NCBI GenBank assembly: GCA_021300575.1
Contig: JAJTDM010000033.1
Location: 49,601 to 113,600, forward strand
DNA length: 64,000 nucleotides
Reading direction: 5' to 3'
DNA from: Rubrivivax sp.
Lineage (GTDB): Bacteria; Pseudomonadota; Gammaproteobacteria; Burkholderiales; Burkholderiaceae_C
The notes under the pieces are model-generated. The model was given only the letters and a program-made list of their open reading frames with translations, searched no databases and was not told the origin of the DNA. A program made the translations under genes and the position numbers. Shown piece after piece: positions 50,360 through 60,337 of the stretch (positions are counted from its first letter, which is position 1; each line of letters begins with the position of its first letter).

Positions 50360-50416
50360 TCAGCGCGCCATCGGCACCTCTAGGTATAGAGCCATCAAGA
50401 GAGCGTTCATATTCAT
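50360..50416 (-). CDS. leuL: Leucine leader peptide (18 aa) for leuA attenuation
   Basis: A small open frame encodes MNMNALLMALYLEVPMAR. Four of 18 residues are leucine (positions 6, 7, 10, 12), read by CTC, TTG, CTA and CTA; CTA is rare in a high-GC genome. It ends 33 bases before the terminator stem. Ribosome stalling at these codons during leucine starvation would be expected to prevent the terminator from forming. The ribosome-binding site is weak. Known attenuators of this design come from leu operons of gammaproteobacteria; here it is inferred from sequence. Confidence 0.7.
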   Translation of the reverse strand: MNMNALLMALYLEVPMAR

Positions 50417-50444
50417 CACGGCTTGAATGTAGCACACCCACTTG

Positions 50445-51257
50445 TCAATGAAGTCCGCGTTCTTCAGGTTCGTCCGTCGAGGTGGCGATGACGCTCACGG
50501 GCCTGCCCTTGGCCTTTCGGTAGGCATAGATCACGTAGCCGGACAAACCGTAAGCCAGGAACAAGCTGAACAACACGATGGGCGGGTGGACGTTCACCAG
50601 CGCGATACCCAAGGCCACAGCAACAATGACAGCGAAGGGCACTGTCTTGCGCCCTCCCACCACTTTGAAACTGTAGAAAGGCAGGTTTGTCACCATCGTC
50701 AAGCCGGCAAAGAGCGTGACGCCCAAGGCGGTCCATGACAGCCAGGCGATGTTGGAGACATCCCGCCAACCCGCATCTTCCGCAACGAAGATGAGGCCGA
50801 TCACCAAGGCAGCGGCGGCAGGGCTGGGAAGCCCTTGGAAGAAGCGCTTGTCAACAACGCCGATGTTGGTGTTGAAGCGGGCCAGACGCAAGGCCGCAGC
50901 AGCGCAATAGATGAAGGCCACGATCCAGCCGGTTTTGCCCAGTCCTTTGAGAGCCCATTCATACACGATCAGCGCAGGCGCCAGCCCGAAGCTCACCATG
51001 TCGCACAAGCTGTCCATCTGCTCACCGAACGCGCTCTGTGTGTTCGTCATCCGGGCGATGCGGCCATCCAGACTGTCCAGGATGGCCGCACAAAAAATGC
51101 CGATGGCGGCCAACTCGAACCGGCCAGACATCGCCATGACGATGCCGTAGAAGCCCGCAAACAACGCGGCCAGCGTCACCGCATTGGGCAACACGTAAAT
51201 GCCGCGCCGCCTTGGCCTCACGGGCTCCTGACCCTCCTCAAGCTCGCTTGAAGGCAT
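50445..51257 (-). CDS. pssA: CDP-diacylglycerol-serine O-phosphatidyltransferase
   Basis: The membrane enzyme that makes phosphatidylserine, the precursor of phosphatidylethanolamine. The 270-residue protein has about seven hydrophobic segments and the CDP-alcohol phosphotransferase motif DGRIARMTN...GEQMDSLCD. The ATG at 51257 has AAGGA five bases upstream. It lies between ilvC and leuA, a typical Burkholderiales order. Confidence 0.95.
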   Translation of the reverse strand: MPSSELEEGQEPVRPRRRGIYVLPNAVTLAALFAGFYGIVMAMSGRFELAAIGIFCAAILDSLDGRIARMTNTQSAFGEQMDSLCDMVSFGLAPALIVYEWALKGLGKTGWIVAFIYCAAAALRLARFNTNIGVVDKRFFQGLPSPAAAALVIGLIFVAEDAGWRDVSNIAWLSWTALGVTLFAGLTMVTNLPFYSFKVVGGRKTVPFAVIVAVALGIALVNVHPPIVLFSLFLAYGLSGYVIYAYRKAKGRPVSVIATSTDEPEERGLH

Positions 51258-51302
51258 CTCGTTCCTTCGGGTGCGGGGTGGCAGGATGTGTCGCAACTCT
51301 GG

Positions 51303-52873
<1,571 letters not shown>

Positions 52874-53053
52874 ATTGAGTTGACCTTGAGGCACTCAGGC
52901 GGACCGTCTGTAGACAGTTCGCCCCAGCCTTGAGGTTTCAATGAGGTTGAGAGGTGAGGAAACGAGAGGGGTCCAAGACAGATCTGCAACACTTGGCGCC
53001 GGTACTTCAGATGCAGCGGTAACCGCATCCAGCCCCGACGCCTTGCGCAAAGA

Positions 53054-54826
53054 TCAAAGGTCCTCGGAACCCAGCAACATCTCGGAGATGCCCTTGCCCG
53101 CCTGAACCATGGGCCAGACGTTTTCGGTCGGGTCCGTTCGGATGTCCAGGAACACCGTGCGGTCCTTCAGCCGAATGGCTTCCTTCAGGGCCGGCTCCAC
53201 ATCTGCCGGCGACTCGATCTTCAGACCGACATGGCCATAGGCCTCCGCCAATTTGACGAAGTCAGGCAAGGCATCCATGTAGCTGTGCGAATAGCGGCCC
53301 CCGTAATCGAGTTGCTGCCACTGGCGCACCATGCCGAGATAGCGGTTGTTCAGCGACAGCACCTTGACGGGCGTGCCGTACTGAAGACAGGTGGACAACT
53401 CCTGGATGCACATCTGGATGGAGCCTTCGCCCGTGATGCAAAACACATCCGCATCGGGCTTGGCAAGCTTGATGCCCATGGCGTAGGGAAGGCCCACACC
53501 CATGGTGCCGAGACCGCCCGAGTTGATCCACCGACGCGGCTCGTCAAACCCGTAATACTGGGCCGCCCACATCTGGTGTTGTCCGACATCGGAGGTGATG
53601 TACGCGTCTGTGCCGCGGGTCAGGCGGTGCAGGGTCTCGACCACCATCTGGGGCTTGATGACCTCGCTGCTCTCGCGGTACTTGAGACACTCACGGCCGC
53701 GCCACTGTGCGATCTGCGACCACCAAGCCTGCAGTTCCCGCGCATCAGGACGCGCCGTGGCTTCGCGTATCTGGGCCGTCAGCTCGGTCAAGACCTCTTT
53801 GACGTCGCCCACGATCGGCACATCCACCTTCACTCGCTTGGAAATGGAAGAAGGGTCGATATCGACATGGATGATCTTTCGCTCTACTGAGGCGAAGTGC
53901 TTGGGGTTGCCGATGACGCGGTCATCAAACCTCGCGCCCACGGCCAGCAGCACATCGCAGTTCTGCATGGTCATGTTGGCTTCGTAGGTGCCATGCATGC
54001 CCAGCATGCCAAGGAACTTCGGATCCGAGGCGGGTATGGCGCCCAGCCCCATCAAGGTGTTGGTGCAAGGAAAGCCCAGCAGATCGGCCAGCACCCGCAG
54101 CTCCTGCGAGGCTTCACCCAGGATGACGCCGCCACCGGTGTAGATGTAGGGACGTTTGGCTGACAGCAGCAATTGAACGGCCTTGCGGATCTGACCCCCG
54201 TGACCCTTGCGGACAGGGTTGTAGGAACGCATGGCAATGGTGTCGGGGTAGTCGAACGGCGCGGTCTTGAGCGACACATCCTTGGGTATGTCAACCACCA
54301 CCGGACCCGGCCTGCCGCTGCGGGCGATGTGAAAAGCCTTCTTCATCGTGGACGCGAGATCACGAACGTCCTTGACAAGGAAGTTGTGTTTCACGATGGG
54401 CCGCGTGATGCCCACCGTATCGCACTCCTGGAAGGCGTCGAGTCCGATGGCCGGCGTAGGCACCTGCCCGGTGATGATCACCATCGGGATCGAATCCATG
54501 TACGCGGTGGCAATGCCCGTGATGGCGTTCGTCACCCCGGGCCCTGATGTCACCAGCGCTACGCCGACCTCGCCCGTCGCACGGGCATATCCGTCGGCTG
54601 CATGCACTGCGGCCTGCTCATGCCGCACAAGCACATGCTCGATCGAATCCTGCTTGTAGAGCGCGTCGTAGATGTACAGCACCGCTCCGCCTGGGTAACC
54701 CCAGAGGAACTTGACACCTTCGGCTTGAAGGCTCTTGACCAGGATTTCCGACCCGTTGGGGTCTGTAGTGGCGGCGCTAGCGTGCGCCAGGGAGGCGCGC
54801 TTGACTTCAGCGGCAGACATGTCCAT
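53054..54826 (-). CDS. ilvB: Acetolactate synthase large (catalytic) subunit
   Basis: This thiamine-diphosphate enzyme makes acetolactate or acetohydroxybutyrate, the first shared step of branched-chain synthesis. With the start at 54826 (GAGG six bases upstream) it has 590 residues. TDP/FAD motifs are clear: VRHEQAAVHAADGYARATG with the activating Glu, the FDDRVIGN FAD loop and the GEGSIQMCIQELST metal region. Another start at 54862 has a stronger AGGAGGT and would add twelve residues. A small Val-rich open frame and competing hairpins precede it. Confidence 0.97.
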   Translation of the reverse strand: MDMSAAEVKRASLAHASAATTDPNGSEILVKSLQAEGVKFLWGYPGGAVLYIYDALYKQDSIEHVLVRHEQAAVHAADGYARATGEVGVALVTSGPGVTNAITGIATAYMDSIPMVIITGQVPTPAIGLDAFQECDTVGITRPIVKHNFLVKDVRDLASTMKKAFHIARSGRPGPVVVDIPKDVSLKTAPFDYPDTIAMRSYNPVRKGHGGQIRKAVQLLLSAKRPYIYTGGGVILGEASQELRVLADLLGFPCTNTLMGLGAIPASDPKFLGMLGMHGTYEANMTMQNCDVLLAVGARFDDRVIGNPKHFASVERKIIHVDIDPSSISKRVKVDVPIVGDVKEVLTELTAQIREATARPDARELQAWWSQIAQWRGRECLKYRESSEVIKPQMVVETLHRLTRGTDAYITSDVGQHQMWAAQYYGFDEPRRWINSGGLGTMGVGLPYAMGIKLAKPDADVFCITGEGSIQMCIQELSTCLQYGTPVKVLSLNNRYLGMVRQWQQLDYGGRYSHSYMDALPDFVKLAEAYGHVGLKIESPADVEPALKEAIRLKDRTVFLDIRTDPTENVWPMVQAGKGISEMLLGSEDL

Positions 54827-54854
54827 TGAGAACCTCTGTGAATTTCTCTGACGA

Positions 54855-54903
54855 AAAACCATCGGTGCACCTCCTGCGCACCCTCGTGGGGCGGATTCGG
54901 TGC
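54855..54903 (-). promoter_or_regulatory. Competing hairpins in the ilvB leader
   Basis: On the minus strand GCACC (54899-54903), GGGTGC (54878-54883) and GCACC (54864-54868) can pair in two exclusive ways. The second pairing puts the AGGAGGT ribosome-binding site in its loop and is followed within five bases by TTTTT. This resembles an attenuator or a translational switch, but the stems are short. Confidence 0.4.
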
Positions 54904-54921
54904 CTGCGCAGTCTTGCGGCT

Positions 54922-54960
54922 TCACGCTGAAAAACAGCGCGCCACCGTGACTACTCGCAT
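54922..54960 (-). CDS. Possible ilvB leader peptide (12 aa)
   Basis: A small open frame encodes MRVVTVARCFSA, with three valines in the first six residues. It lies just downstream of a CATAAT box (54975-54980) and upstream of the competing hairpins. Valine-rich leaders control ilvB in E. coli. No Shine-Dalgarno sequence is visible, so expression is uncertain. Confidence 0.4.
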   Translation of the reverse strand: MRVVTVARCFSA

Positions 54961-54977
54961 GGTGCGAGGCGCGGATT

Positions 54978-55628
54978 ATGACACCGCCCCTCAGCGATCC
55001 GGTGGGTGGCTTGCGGATGGGATACTCCTTCGAACTCCCGCGCTACCTTGCTTCGCCCATCTTGACTTCGGATCAGGCCCTGACGGACTTTCTGAAAAGC
55101 GTCGAGAAGCGCGCTTTCAAGCGCACCGCGTTCACTGTTCGAGACGATGACTCCGCGCTGGACATCGTGCAAGACGCGATGATCCGCCTGGCCGAGCGAT
55201 ATGCGGACCGCCCGAGCCAGGAATGGCCGCTGCTCTTTCAGCGCATCCTGGCCAATGCCACCATGGATTGGTTTCGGCGGCAAAAGGTCAGTAACGCTCA
55301 CTTCACCTCGATCGAAGAGCTTGAATCATCGAACGATGACCCGGTTTTTGATTTGCTGGAATACTTGGCTGTCGGCGGCGGCGGTTTTGGCACAGAAAGT
55401 GCTGAAGACGGCGCCTACCGCTCGCAGGTGATGATGATCATCGAATCAGAAATTTCCGAACTGCCTGGCCGTCAACGCGAAGCCTTCCTGTTGCGTTACT
55501 GGGAGGAGATGGATGTTGCGGAAACGGCACATGTCATGGGCTGTTCCGAGGGCAGCGTCAAGACGCACTGCTATCGGGCCGTCAACAGCCTCGCGAAGGC
55601 ACTGAAAGCCAGAGGGTTAGTGTTGTGA
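54978..55628 (+). CDS. RNA polymerase sigma factor (ECF-like sigma-70 family)
   Basis: A 216-residue alternative sigma factor. Region 2 is visible in LDIVQDAMIRLAERYADRP...NATMDWFRRQKV, and region 4 in IISELPGRQREAFLLRYWEEMDVAETAHVMGCSEGSVKTHCYRAVNSL, an ordinary sigma-4 helix-turn-helix. The first ATG (54978) has GAGG eight bases upstream; 55017 is an alternative. Its product probably directs a small stress regulon. It is followed, with overlapping stop/start codons, by DUF3619 and DUF3106 genes. It diverges from ilvB, whose CATAAT box overlaps this start. Confidence 0.9.
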   Translation: MTPPLSDPVGGLRMGYSFELPRYLASPILTSDQALTDFLKSVEKRAFKRTAFTVRDDDSALDIVQDAMIRLAERYADRPSQEWPLLFQRILANATMDWFRRQKVSNAHFTSIEELESSNDDPVFDLLEYLAVGGGGFGTESAEDGAYRSQVMMIIESEISELPGRQREAFLLRYWEEMDVAETAHVMGCSEGSVKTHCYRAVNSLAKALKARGLVL

Positions 55629-56068
55629 TCAAACAGCCAAGCAAGCCACGCATCACCTGCGCAGACGGCGCCGCCCATGCTGAGCAAGCGTTCGGTCAGC
55701 GGGTGATCGCCGGGCTGGGCGGCGGCAGTCCCGCGCTGAACGCCCACATCGAAAGGCGTCTGTCCGCCGCCAGGTGGCAAGCCGTCGAAGCTGCAAAGCG
55801 GGTTCGGCGCCTGAGGGCGTTGGACGCTCGGTCTGCAATCATCACCTACGGCTCCGCAGCGGGCCTGACGCCCTGGTGGGCCCGATTGGCAGCGTTCATG
55901 CCGGTAGTCGCACTGACATTGGGTCTCATCTGCATCGACCAGTTCAACCTGACGCAGCGAATTGAAGCAGCGGCCGAGGTCGACGCAGCGCTGCTCTCGG
56001 ACGATCTCCCGCCTTCCGCCTATGCCGACCCGGGCTTCGCGGAGTTTCTCAAGTCGCCCCGCCCGTGA
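55625..56068 (+). CDS. DUF3619 family single-pass membrane protein (candidate anti-sigma factor)
   Basis: A 147-residue protein of unknown function starting at a GTG that overlaps the sigma-factor stop (GTGA). The first 80 residues are basic and helical; a single hydrophobic segment lies at about 86-105 (LAAFMPVVALTLGLICI), followed by an acidic tail (VDAALLSDDLPPSAYADPGFAEF). The likely topology, N-terminus inside and short tail outside, and its place after a sigma factor match anti-sigma factors, but the anti-sigma role is inferred. Confidence 0.8.
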   Translation: MIKQPSKPRITCADGAAHAEQAFGQRVIAGLGGGSPALNAHIERRLSAARWQAVEAAKRVRRLRALDARSAIITYGSAAGLTPWWARLAAFMPVVALTLGLICIDQFNLTQRIEAAAEVDAALLSDDLPPSAYADPGFAEFLKSPRP

Positions 56069-56832
56069 TGGCCGTCAGTCTTCGCCGAAGCCTGATCTGG
56101 CTGCGAATCGCTGGGCTGGTGTGCGCAGCCTGGGGTTGTTCGGGCATCGCCCTCGGACAATCCCCGGCGGAAGTTCCGCGCACACCGGTCTTGGCTTCGA
56201 CAGCGAGTCAGGGTCAGCTTCCCTGGGCTTCGCTGACAGTTCAGCAACGGCGCGAGCTGCAACAACTGCAAAAGGTGTGGCCTTCCCTGTCAGCCGACCG
56301 GCAACAGAAGTGGCTGGAGGTTGCTGCCCGCATGCCGCTCATGTCCAAGGAGGAACGCGGGCGGGTGCGCGAGCGCATGTTCGAGTGGGCACAGATGTCG
56401 CCCGCCCAGCGGGGCCAGGCCAGGCTGCACTTTCAGGAGGTGCGCCAATGGCCTGCCGATGATCGGCAAGCCAGATGGGAAGCGTATTTGGCGCTCACTG
56501 ATGATGAACGGACGGCACTGGCGGGCCAGGCAAGCCGTAGCGCTAAACCGCCGGTGTCCGGCTCGGCAACCCAGAAGAAGAACACCGTCTATGCATCCGC
56601 GCCTGGGCTGAACGTGAAAAAGCCCGTCGCCCCGACGGTGGTTCAGATCAAGCCTGGCGCCACCACACAACTGGTGTCCAAGGTCCACGCCCCCCCATCC
56701 CATCACCAGCCTGGCATGCCCAAGATCGTGGCCACTTCGACCTTCGTCGACCCGCAAACCTTGCTGCCCAAGCGTGGGCCTCAAGCCGCCGCCATGGCGG
56801 GCTGGGCCATCGACCAGACGCCGTCTCCATGA
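56068..56832 (+). CDS. DUF3106 domain exported protein
   Basis: A 254-residue protein whose N-terminus (SLIWLRIAGLVCAAWGCSGIALG) is a signal peptide, with a likely cleavage near residue 31. The DUF3106 region (about residues 50-150) is charged and helical, with repeated W, ER and Ser-Pro-containing turns (LTVQQRRELQQLQKVW, MSKEERGRVRERMFEW). This resembles CpxP/LTxxQ-like periplasmic proteins in character. The C-terminus is Pro/Lys-rich. Start and stop codons overlap those of its neighbours. Confidence 0.85.
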   Translation: MAVSLRRSLIWLRIAGLVCAAWGCSGIALGQSPAEVPRTPVLASTASQGQLPWASLTVQQRRELQQLQKVWPSLSADRQQKWLEVAARMPLMSKEERGRVRERMFEWAQMSPAQRGQARLHFQEVRQWPADDRQARWEAYLALTDDERTALAGQASRSAKPPVSGSATQKKNTVYASAPGLNVKKPVAPTVVQIKPGATTQLVSKVHAPPSHHQPGMPKIVATSTFVDPQTLLPKRGPQAAAMAGWAIDQTPSP

Positions 56833-57196
56833 CTGCCGGTACTGTGCCCGGAGCCTCCCCAGCCGGCCTAATCCGCAGACCTTGGCCATGAAGACCTGGC
56901 ATGTGCGCGTGGTGGACAAGCAAGGGCGTGCATTGACTTATCGCCGTGCTGTGGCGCGATACCTGCTGAGCTGGCTATGGTTCCTTCCGGCATTGGGGGT
57001 GGCCCATTGGGCTGGCATGCCTGCTGGAGCGGGGCTCTGGATGTGCTTGCTGGGCGGGGTGGTGGTCATTGCGGTCGCGGCACGCTTCAGCCCCGACAGG
57101 CAATTCGTGCACGACCTGATCTGCGGCACCCGGCAGGTGGACTGCAGGCCCTCGCCTGCCCGACTGCCAGCCTCCGATTCGGCCTTGAGCACATGA
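56829..57196 (+). pseudogene. RDD family membrane protein, disrupted by an internal deletion
   Basis: RDD proteins are small membrane proteins of about 160-170 residues. The start (MTAGTVPGASPAGLIRR at 56829, overlapping the DUF3106 stop) and the end (QTLAMKTWHVRVVDKQGRALTY...DRQFVHDLICGTRQVD) are both recognisable, but they lie in different frames. The first frame stops at 56891; the second runs to 57196. About 70 residues, including the first membrane helices, appear to be missing. The repeated word CAGAC (56876-56880) at the junction suggests a microhomology deletion. The rest could still be translated from ATG 56888. Confidence 0.75.
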
Positions 57197-57600
57197 ACAA
57201 CGAACCCGGCGACAAGCCGGCAGAGAACCCTTACAAGATCCATACCGGGTGGCGCAGGGTGCTGCGCGCCACCGGCCACTCCTCGCGCGGCCTTCGCGAT
57301 GCCTGGAAGTTCGAGAGCGCGTTCCGCCAGGAAATCGTGCTGTTCCTGCTGGTGCTGCCGTTGGGCGCATGGCTGGGCCAAAACTGGGTGGAAAGGGTGC
57401 TTCTCATTGGCACCGTCATGCTGGTCCTGATTGTCGAATTGCTCAACTCCGCTGTTGAGAGCACGGTAGACCGTATCTCCATGGACCACCACGAACTCAG
57501 CAGGCGGGCCAAGGATCTGGGAAGCGCTGCCGTCATGGTGTCCCTGCTGCTGTGCGCGGCGGTCTGGGCCTCGGCAGCCTGGGTTCGATTGACTGCTTGA
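57193..57600 (+). CDS. dgkA: Diacylglycerol kinase (prokaryotic, DgkA)
   Basis: A small trimeric membrane kinase that recycles diacylglycerol to phosphatidic acid. The 135-residue protein has three hydrophobic helices and the catalytic/ATP segment VELLNSAVESTVDRIS, together with KFESAFRQE. The ATG at 57193 overlaps the stop of the RDD remnant (ATGA), so it belongs to the same operon. Confidence 0.95.
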   Translation: MNNEPGDKPAENPYKIHTGWRRVLRATGHSSRGLRDAWKFESAFRQEIVLFLLVLPLGAWLGQNWVERVLLIGTVMLVLIVELLNSAVESTVDRISMDHHELSRRAKDLGSAAVMVSLLLCAAVWASAAWVRLTA

Positions 57601-57630
57601 CCCTTTCAACTCACCCGGCCTTCCTTTACC

Positions 57631-58224
57631 GTGACCACACAAGTCCCGTTCAGCGTTTGCGTCTACTGCGGCTCCCGTTCCGGGTTTGACCCTCGACACA
57701 CCCAGGCGGCTCGCCAGGCGGGTCAGGCCATCGGGCAGCGTGGATGGCAGTTGGTCTACGGGGGTGGCAGAGTGGGGTTGATGGGCAGCGTGGCCGATGC
57801 AGTCATGGCGTCAGGGGGGCGTGTGGTAGGGGTGATCCCTCAGAAACTGCGCGAACGCGAAGTCGGTCACACCGGCTTGAGCGAGATTCACATCGTGGAC
57901 ACCATGCACCAGCGCAAGCAGATGATGGCTGAGCGGGCCGACGTCTTCCTGGCCCTTCCTGGCGGCATTGGCACCCTGGAGGAATTGTTCGAGGTCTGGA
58001 CCTGGCGACAGATCGGCTACCACGACCAGCCCATCGGCCTGCTCAACGTGGGCGGCTTCTACGATGGCCTGCTGGGCTTCCTGCGCCACACCGTCTCAAG
58101 CGGATTCCTGGAACAGGCCCAGCTGGACAACCTGCATGTCGGCACCGATGCCGACGAACTGCTGGGGCGGTTGCATGGAGCGTGCCTGAAGGCGACCGGG
58201 CTGGACAGCTACCGGGACATCTGA
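57631..58224 (+). CDS. LOG-family Rossmann protein (TIGR00730)
   Basis: A 197-residue protein of the lysine-decarboxylase-like fold. Members called LOG release cytokinin bases from their ribotides, while bacterial relatives hydrolyse purine nucleotides. The signature PGGIGTLEELFE (residues 110-121) and the YGGGRVGLMG loop are intact, together with the MMAERADVFLALPGG approach. It begins with GTG at 57631, 30 bases after dgkA. Its physiological substrate is not shown. Confidence 0.93.
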   Translation: MTTQVPFSVCVYCGSRSGFDPRHTQAARQAGQAIGQRGWQLVYGGGRVGLMGSVADAVMASGGRVVGVIPQKLREREVGHTGLSEIHIVDTMHQRKQMMAERADVFLALPGGIGTLEELFEVWTWRQIGYHDQPIGLLNVGGFYDGLLGFLRHTVSSGFLEQAQLDNLHVGTDADELLGRLHGACLKATGLDSYRDI

Positions 58225-58260
58225 TCCAGGCAAGCGCCTCCCTCCTCAGCGGCTCAAGCG

Positions 58261-58614
<354 letters not shown>

Positions 58615-58635
58615 TCAACAATGCATCGAGACAGT

Positions 58636-60321
58636 TTACGCACGGAATCTGGAAGTGATGGGGTATCGCCAGTCGCGACCGAAGGCACGATGGGTGACGC
58701 GTATGCCCACGGGGGCCTGGCGCCGCTTGTACTCGTTGATCTTGATCAGCCGCGTGACACGCTCGACATCTGCAGGAGCGTACCCCTGGTCGATGATCTC
58801 CTGCACGCTGCGATCTTCTTCCATATACAGGGCCAGGATGCCATCGAGCACGTCGTACGGCGGCAGGCTGTCCTGATCCGTCTGGTCAGGACGCAGTTCG
58901 GCAGACGGCGCGCGCGTGATGATGCGTTCCGGGATGACGGTCCCGCCTGGTTGCTGATTACGCCACCGAGCCAGCCGGTACACCAGCGTCTTCGCCACGT
59001 CCTTGATCACCGCGAAACCACCGGCCATGTCGCCATAGAGAGTGCAGTACCCCGTGGCCATCTCGCTCTTGTTGCCCGTGGTCAGCACGATGGCGCCGGT
59101 CTTGTTGGACAGGGCCATCAGCAGGGTGCCCCGTATGCGCGCCTGGATGTTCTCCTCGGTGGCGTCCTCGGCCAAGCCGGCGAAGAACGGTGCGAGACCG
59201 GCCTTGAAGACCTCGAAAACGGGGGCGATGGGAATCTCGTCATGGCGAACACCCAGACCATCGGCCATTTCCCGGGCATCGATCCAGGAGATGTCCGCGG
59301 TGTAGGGGGACGGCATCATGACCGTACGTACACGCCCGGCACCCAGAGCATCCACAGCCACAGCCAACACGAGAGCAGAGTCGATGCCGCCTGACAGCCC
59401 GATGATGGCACCGGGAAACCCGTTCTTGTTCACATAATCCCGCACACCCGTGACCAGGGCCGACCAAGCCTGCTGCTCCACGCTCGGAACCGCAGTGATG
59501 TGTCCCTCCACCCGCCCGTCGGGCCACACGGTCAACACGCTGAGGCAGGCCTCGAAAGATGCCAATCGCGCCCGGACCGTGCCTTGCGCATCGACCGCAA
59601 AGGAGGCGCCGTCAAACACCACCTCGTCCTGCCCGCCAGCCAGGTGGGCGTAGAGCACGGGCACACCGCAGGCACGGGCGCGCTGCGCCATGCGGTCCTC
59701 GCGCTCGTAGGCCTTGTCCAGATGAAAAGGCGAGGCATTGATGACGCAAAGCACCTGTGCGCCTGCGGCACAAGACACCTCAGCCGGTTCGTCGAACCAT
59801 GCGTCTTCGCAGATGAGCACTCCCACGCGCAAGCCTTGCACGTCAAAGACCAGTGGGCCGGCGCCCGCCTCCCGCCCTGAGGTGAAGTAGCGCCGCTCAT
59901 CGAAAACCCGGTAGTTGGGCAACTCTCGCTTGAAGTACGTGCCCGCGACGGCGCCGCAGGCCAGCACGCTGGCCGCGTTGAAACAAGCGGGGGCTGCGAG
60001 CGACTTGGAGCGCTGATCTGCCGGGAGTTGGACCGCGACGGGATGGCCCACCAGCACACTCAGCCCCGGCAGATCTTCCAGGCGCCGGGCCAGCCCTTGC
60101 AGGGCATCGTCACAGGCCCTCATGAAAGCGGGCCGCAGCAGCAGATCCTCGGGCGGATATCCGGTCAGGGACAGTTCCGGTGAAACAACGAGGCGCGCGC
60201 CTTTAGCGTAGGCTTCGCGGGCTGCGACTTCAATGAGTTGCGAGTTGCCCTCGAGGTCTCCCACCGTCGCATTGATCTGGGCCAGCGCCACCTTCAACAT
60301 AGGGTCTTTGGGGCCCGCCAT
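58636..60321 (-). CDS. nadE: NAD+ synthase, glutamine-dependent
   Basis: It amidates nicotinic acid adenine dinucleotide to NAD+, taking ammonia from glutamine. The 561-residue protein has an N-terminal nitrilase-type glutaminase with the triad Glu49, Lys131 and Cys171 (LICEDAWFDE) and a C-terminal synthetase with the PPi-loop SGGIDS (310-315). Two starts are possible: 60321 or 60300 (MLKVALAQ). The first leaves only 16 bases between this start and that of the divergent GNAT gene. Confidence 0.97.
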   Translation of the reverse strand: MAGPKDPMLKVALAQINATVGDLEGNSQLIEVAAREAYAKGARLVVSPELSLTGYPPEDLLLRPAFMRACDDALQGLARRLEDLPGLSVLVGHPVAVQLPADQRSKSLAAPACFNAASVLACGAVAGTYFKRELPNYRVFDERRYFTSGREAGAGPLVFDVQGLRVGVLICEDAWFDEPAEVSCAAGAQVLCVINASPFHLDKAYEREDRMAQRARACGVPVLYAHLAGGQDEVVFDGASFAVDAQGTVRARLASFEACLSVLTVWPDGRVEGHITAVPSVEQQAWSALVTGVRDYVNKNGFPGAIIGLSGGIDSALVLAVAVDALGAGRVRTVMMPSPYTADISWIDAREMADGLGVRHDEIPIAPVFEVFKAGLAPFFAGLAEDATEENIQARIRGTLLMALSNKTGAIVLTTGNKSEMATGYCTLYGDMAGGFAVIKDVAKTLVYRLARWRNQQPGGTVIPERIITRAPSAELRPDQTDQDSLPPYDVLDGILALYMEEDRSVQEIIDQGYAPADVERVTRLIKINEYKRRQAPVGIRVTHRAFGRDWRYPITSRFRA

Positions 60322-60337
60322 CAGGAGCCATCACAAG

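Noticed and set aside
50443..50448. TTGACA on the minus strand as -35 of the leuA leader promoter
   Set aside because: No acceptable -10 lies 16-18 bases downstream; the nearby TACATT is only 11 bases away.
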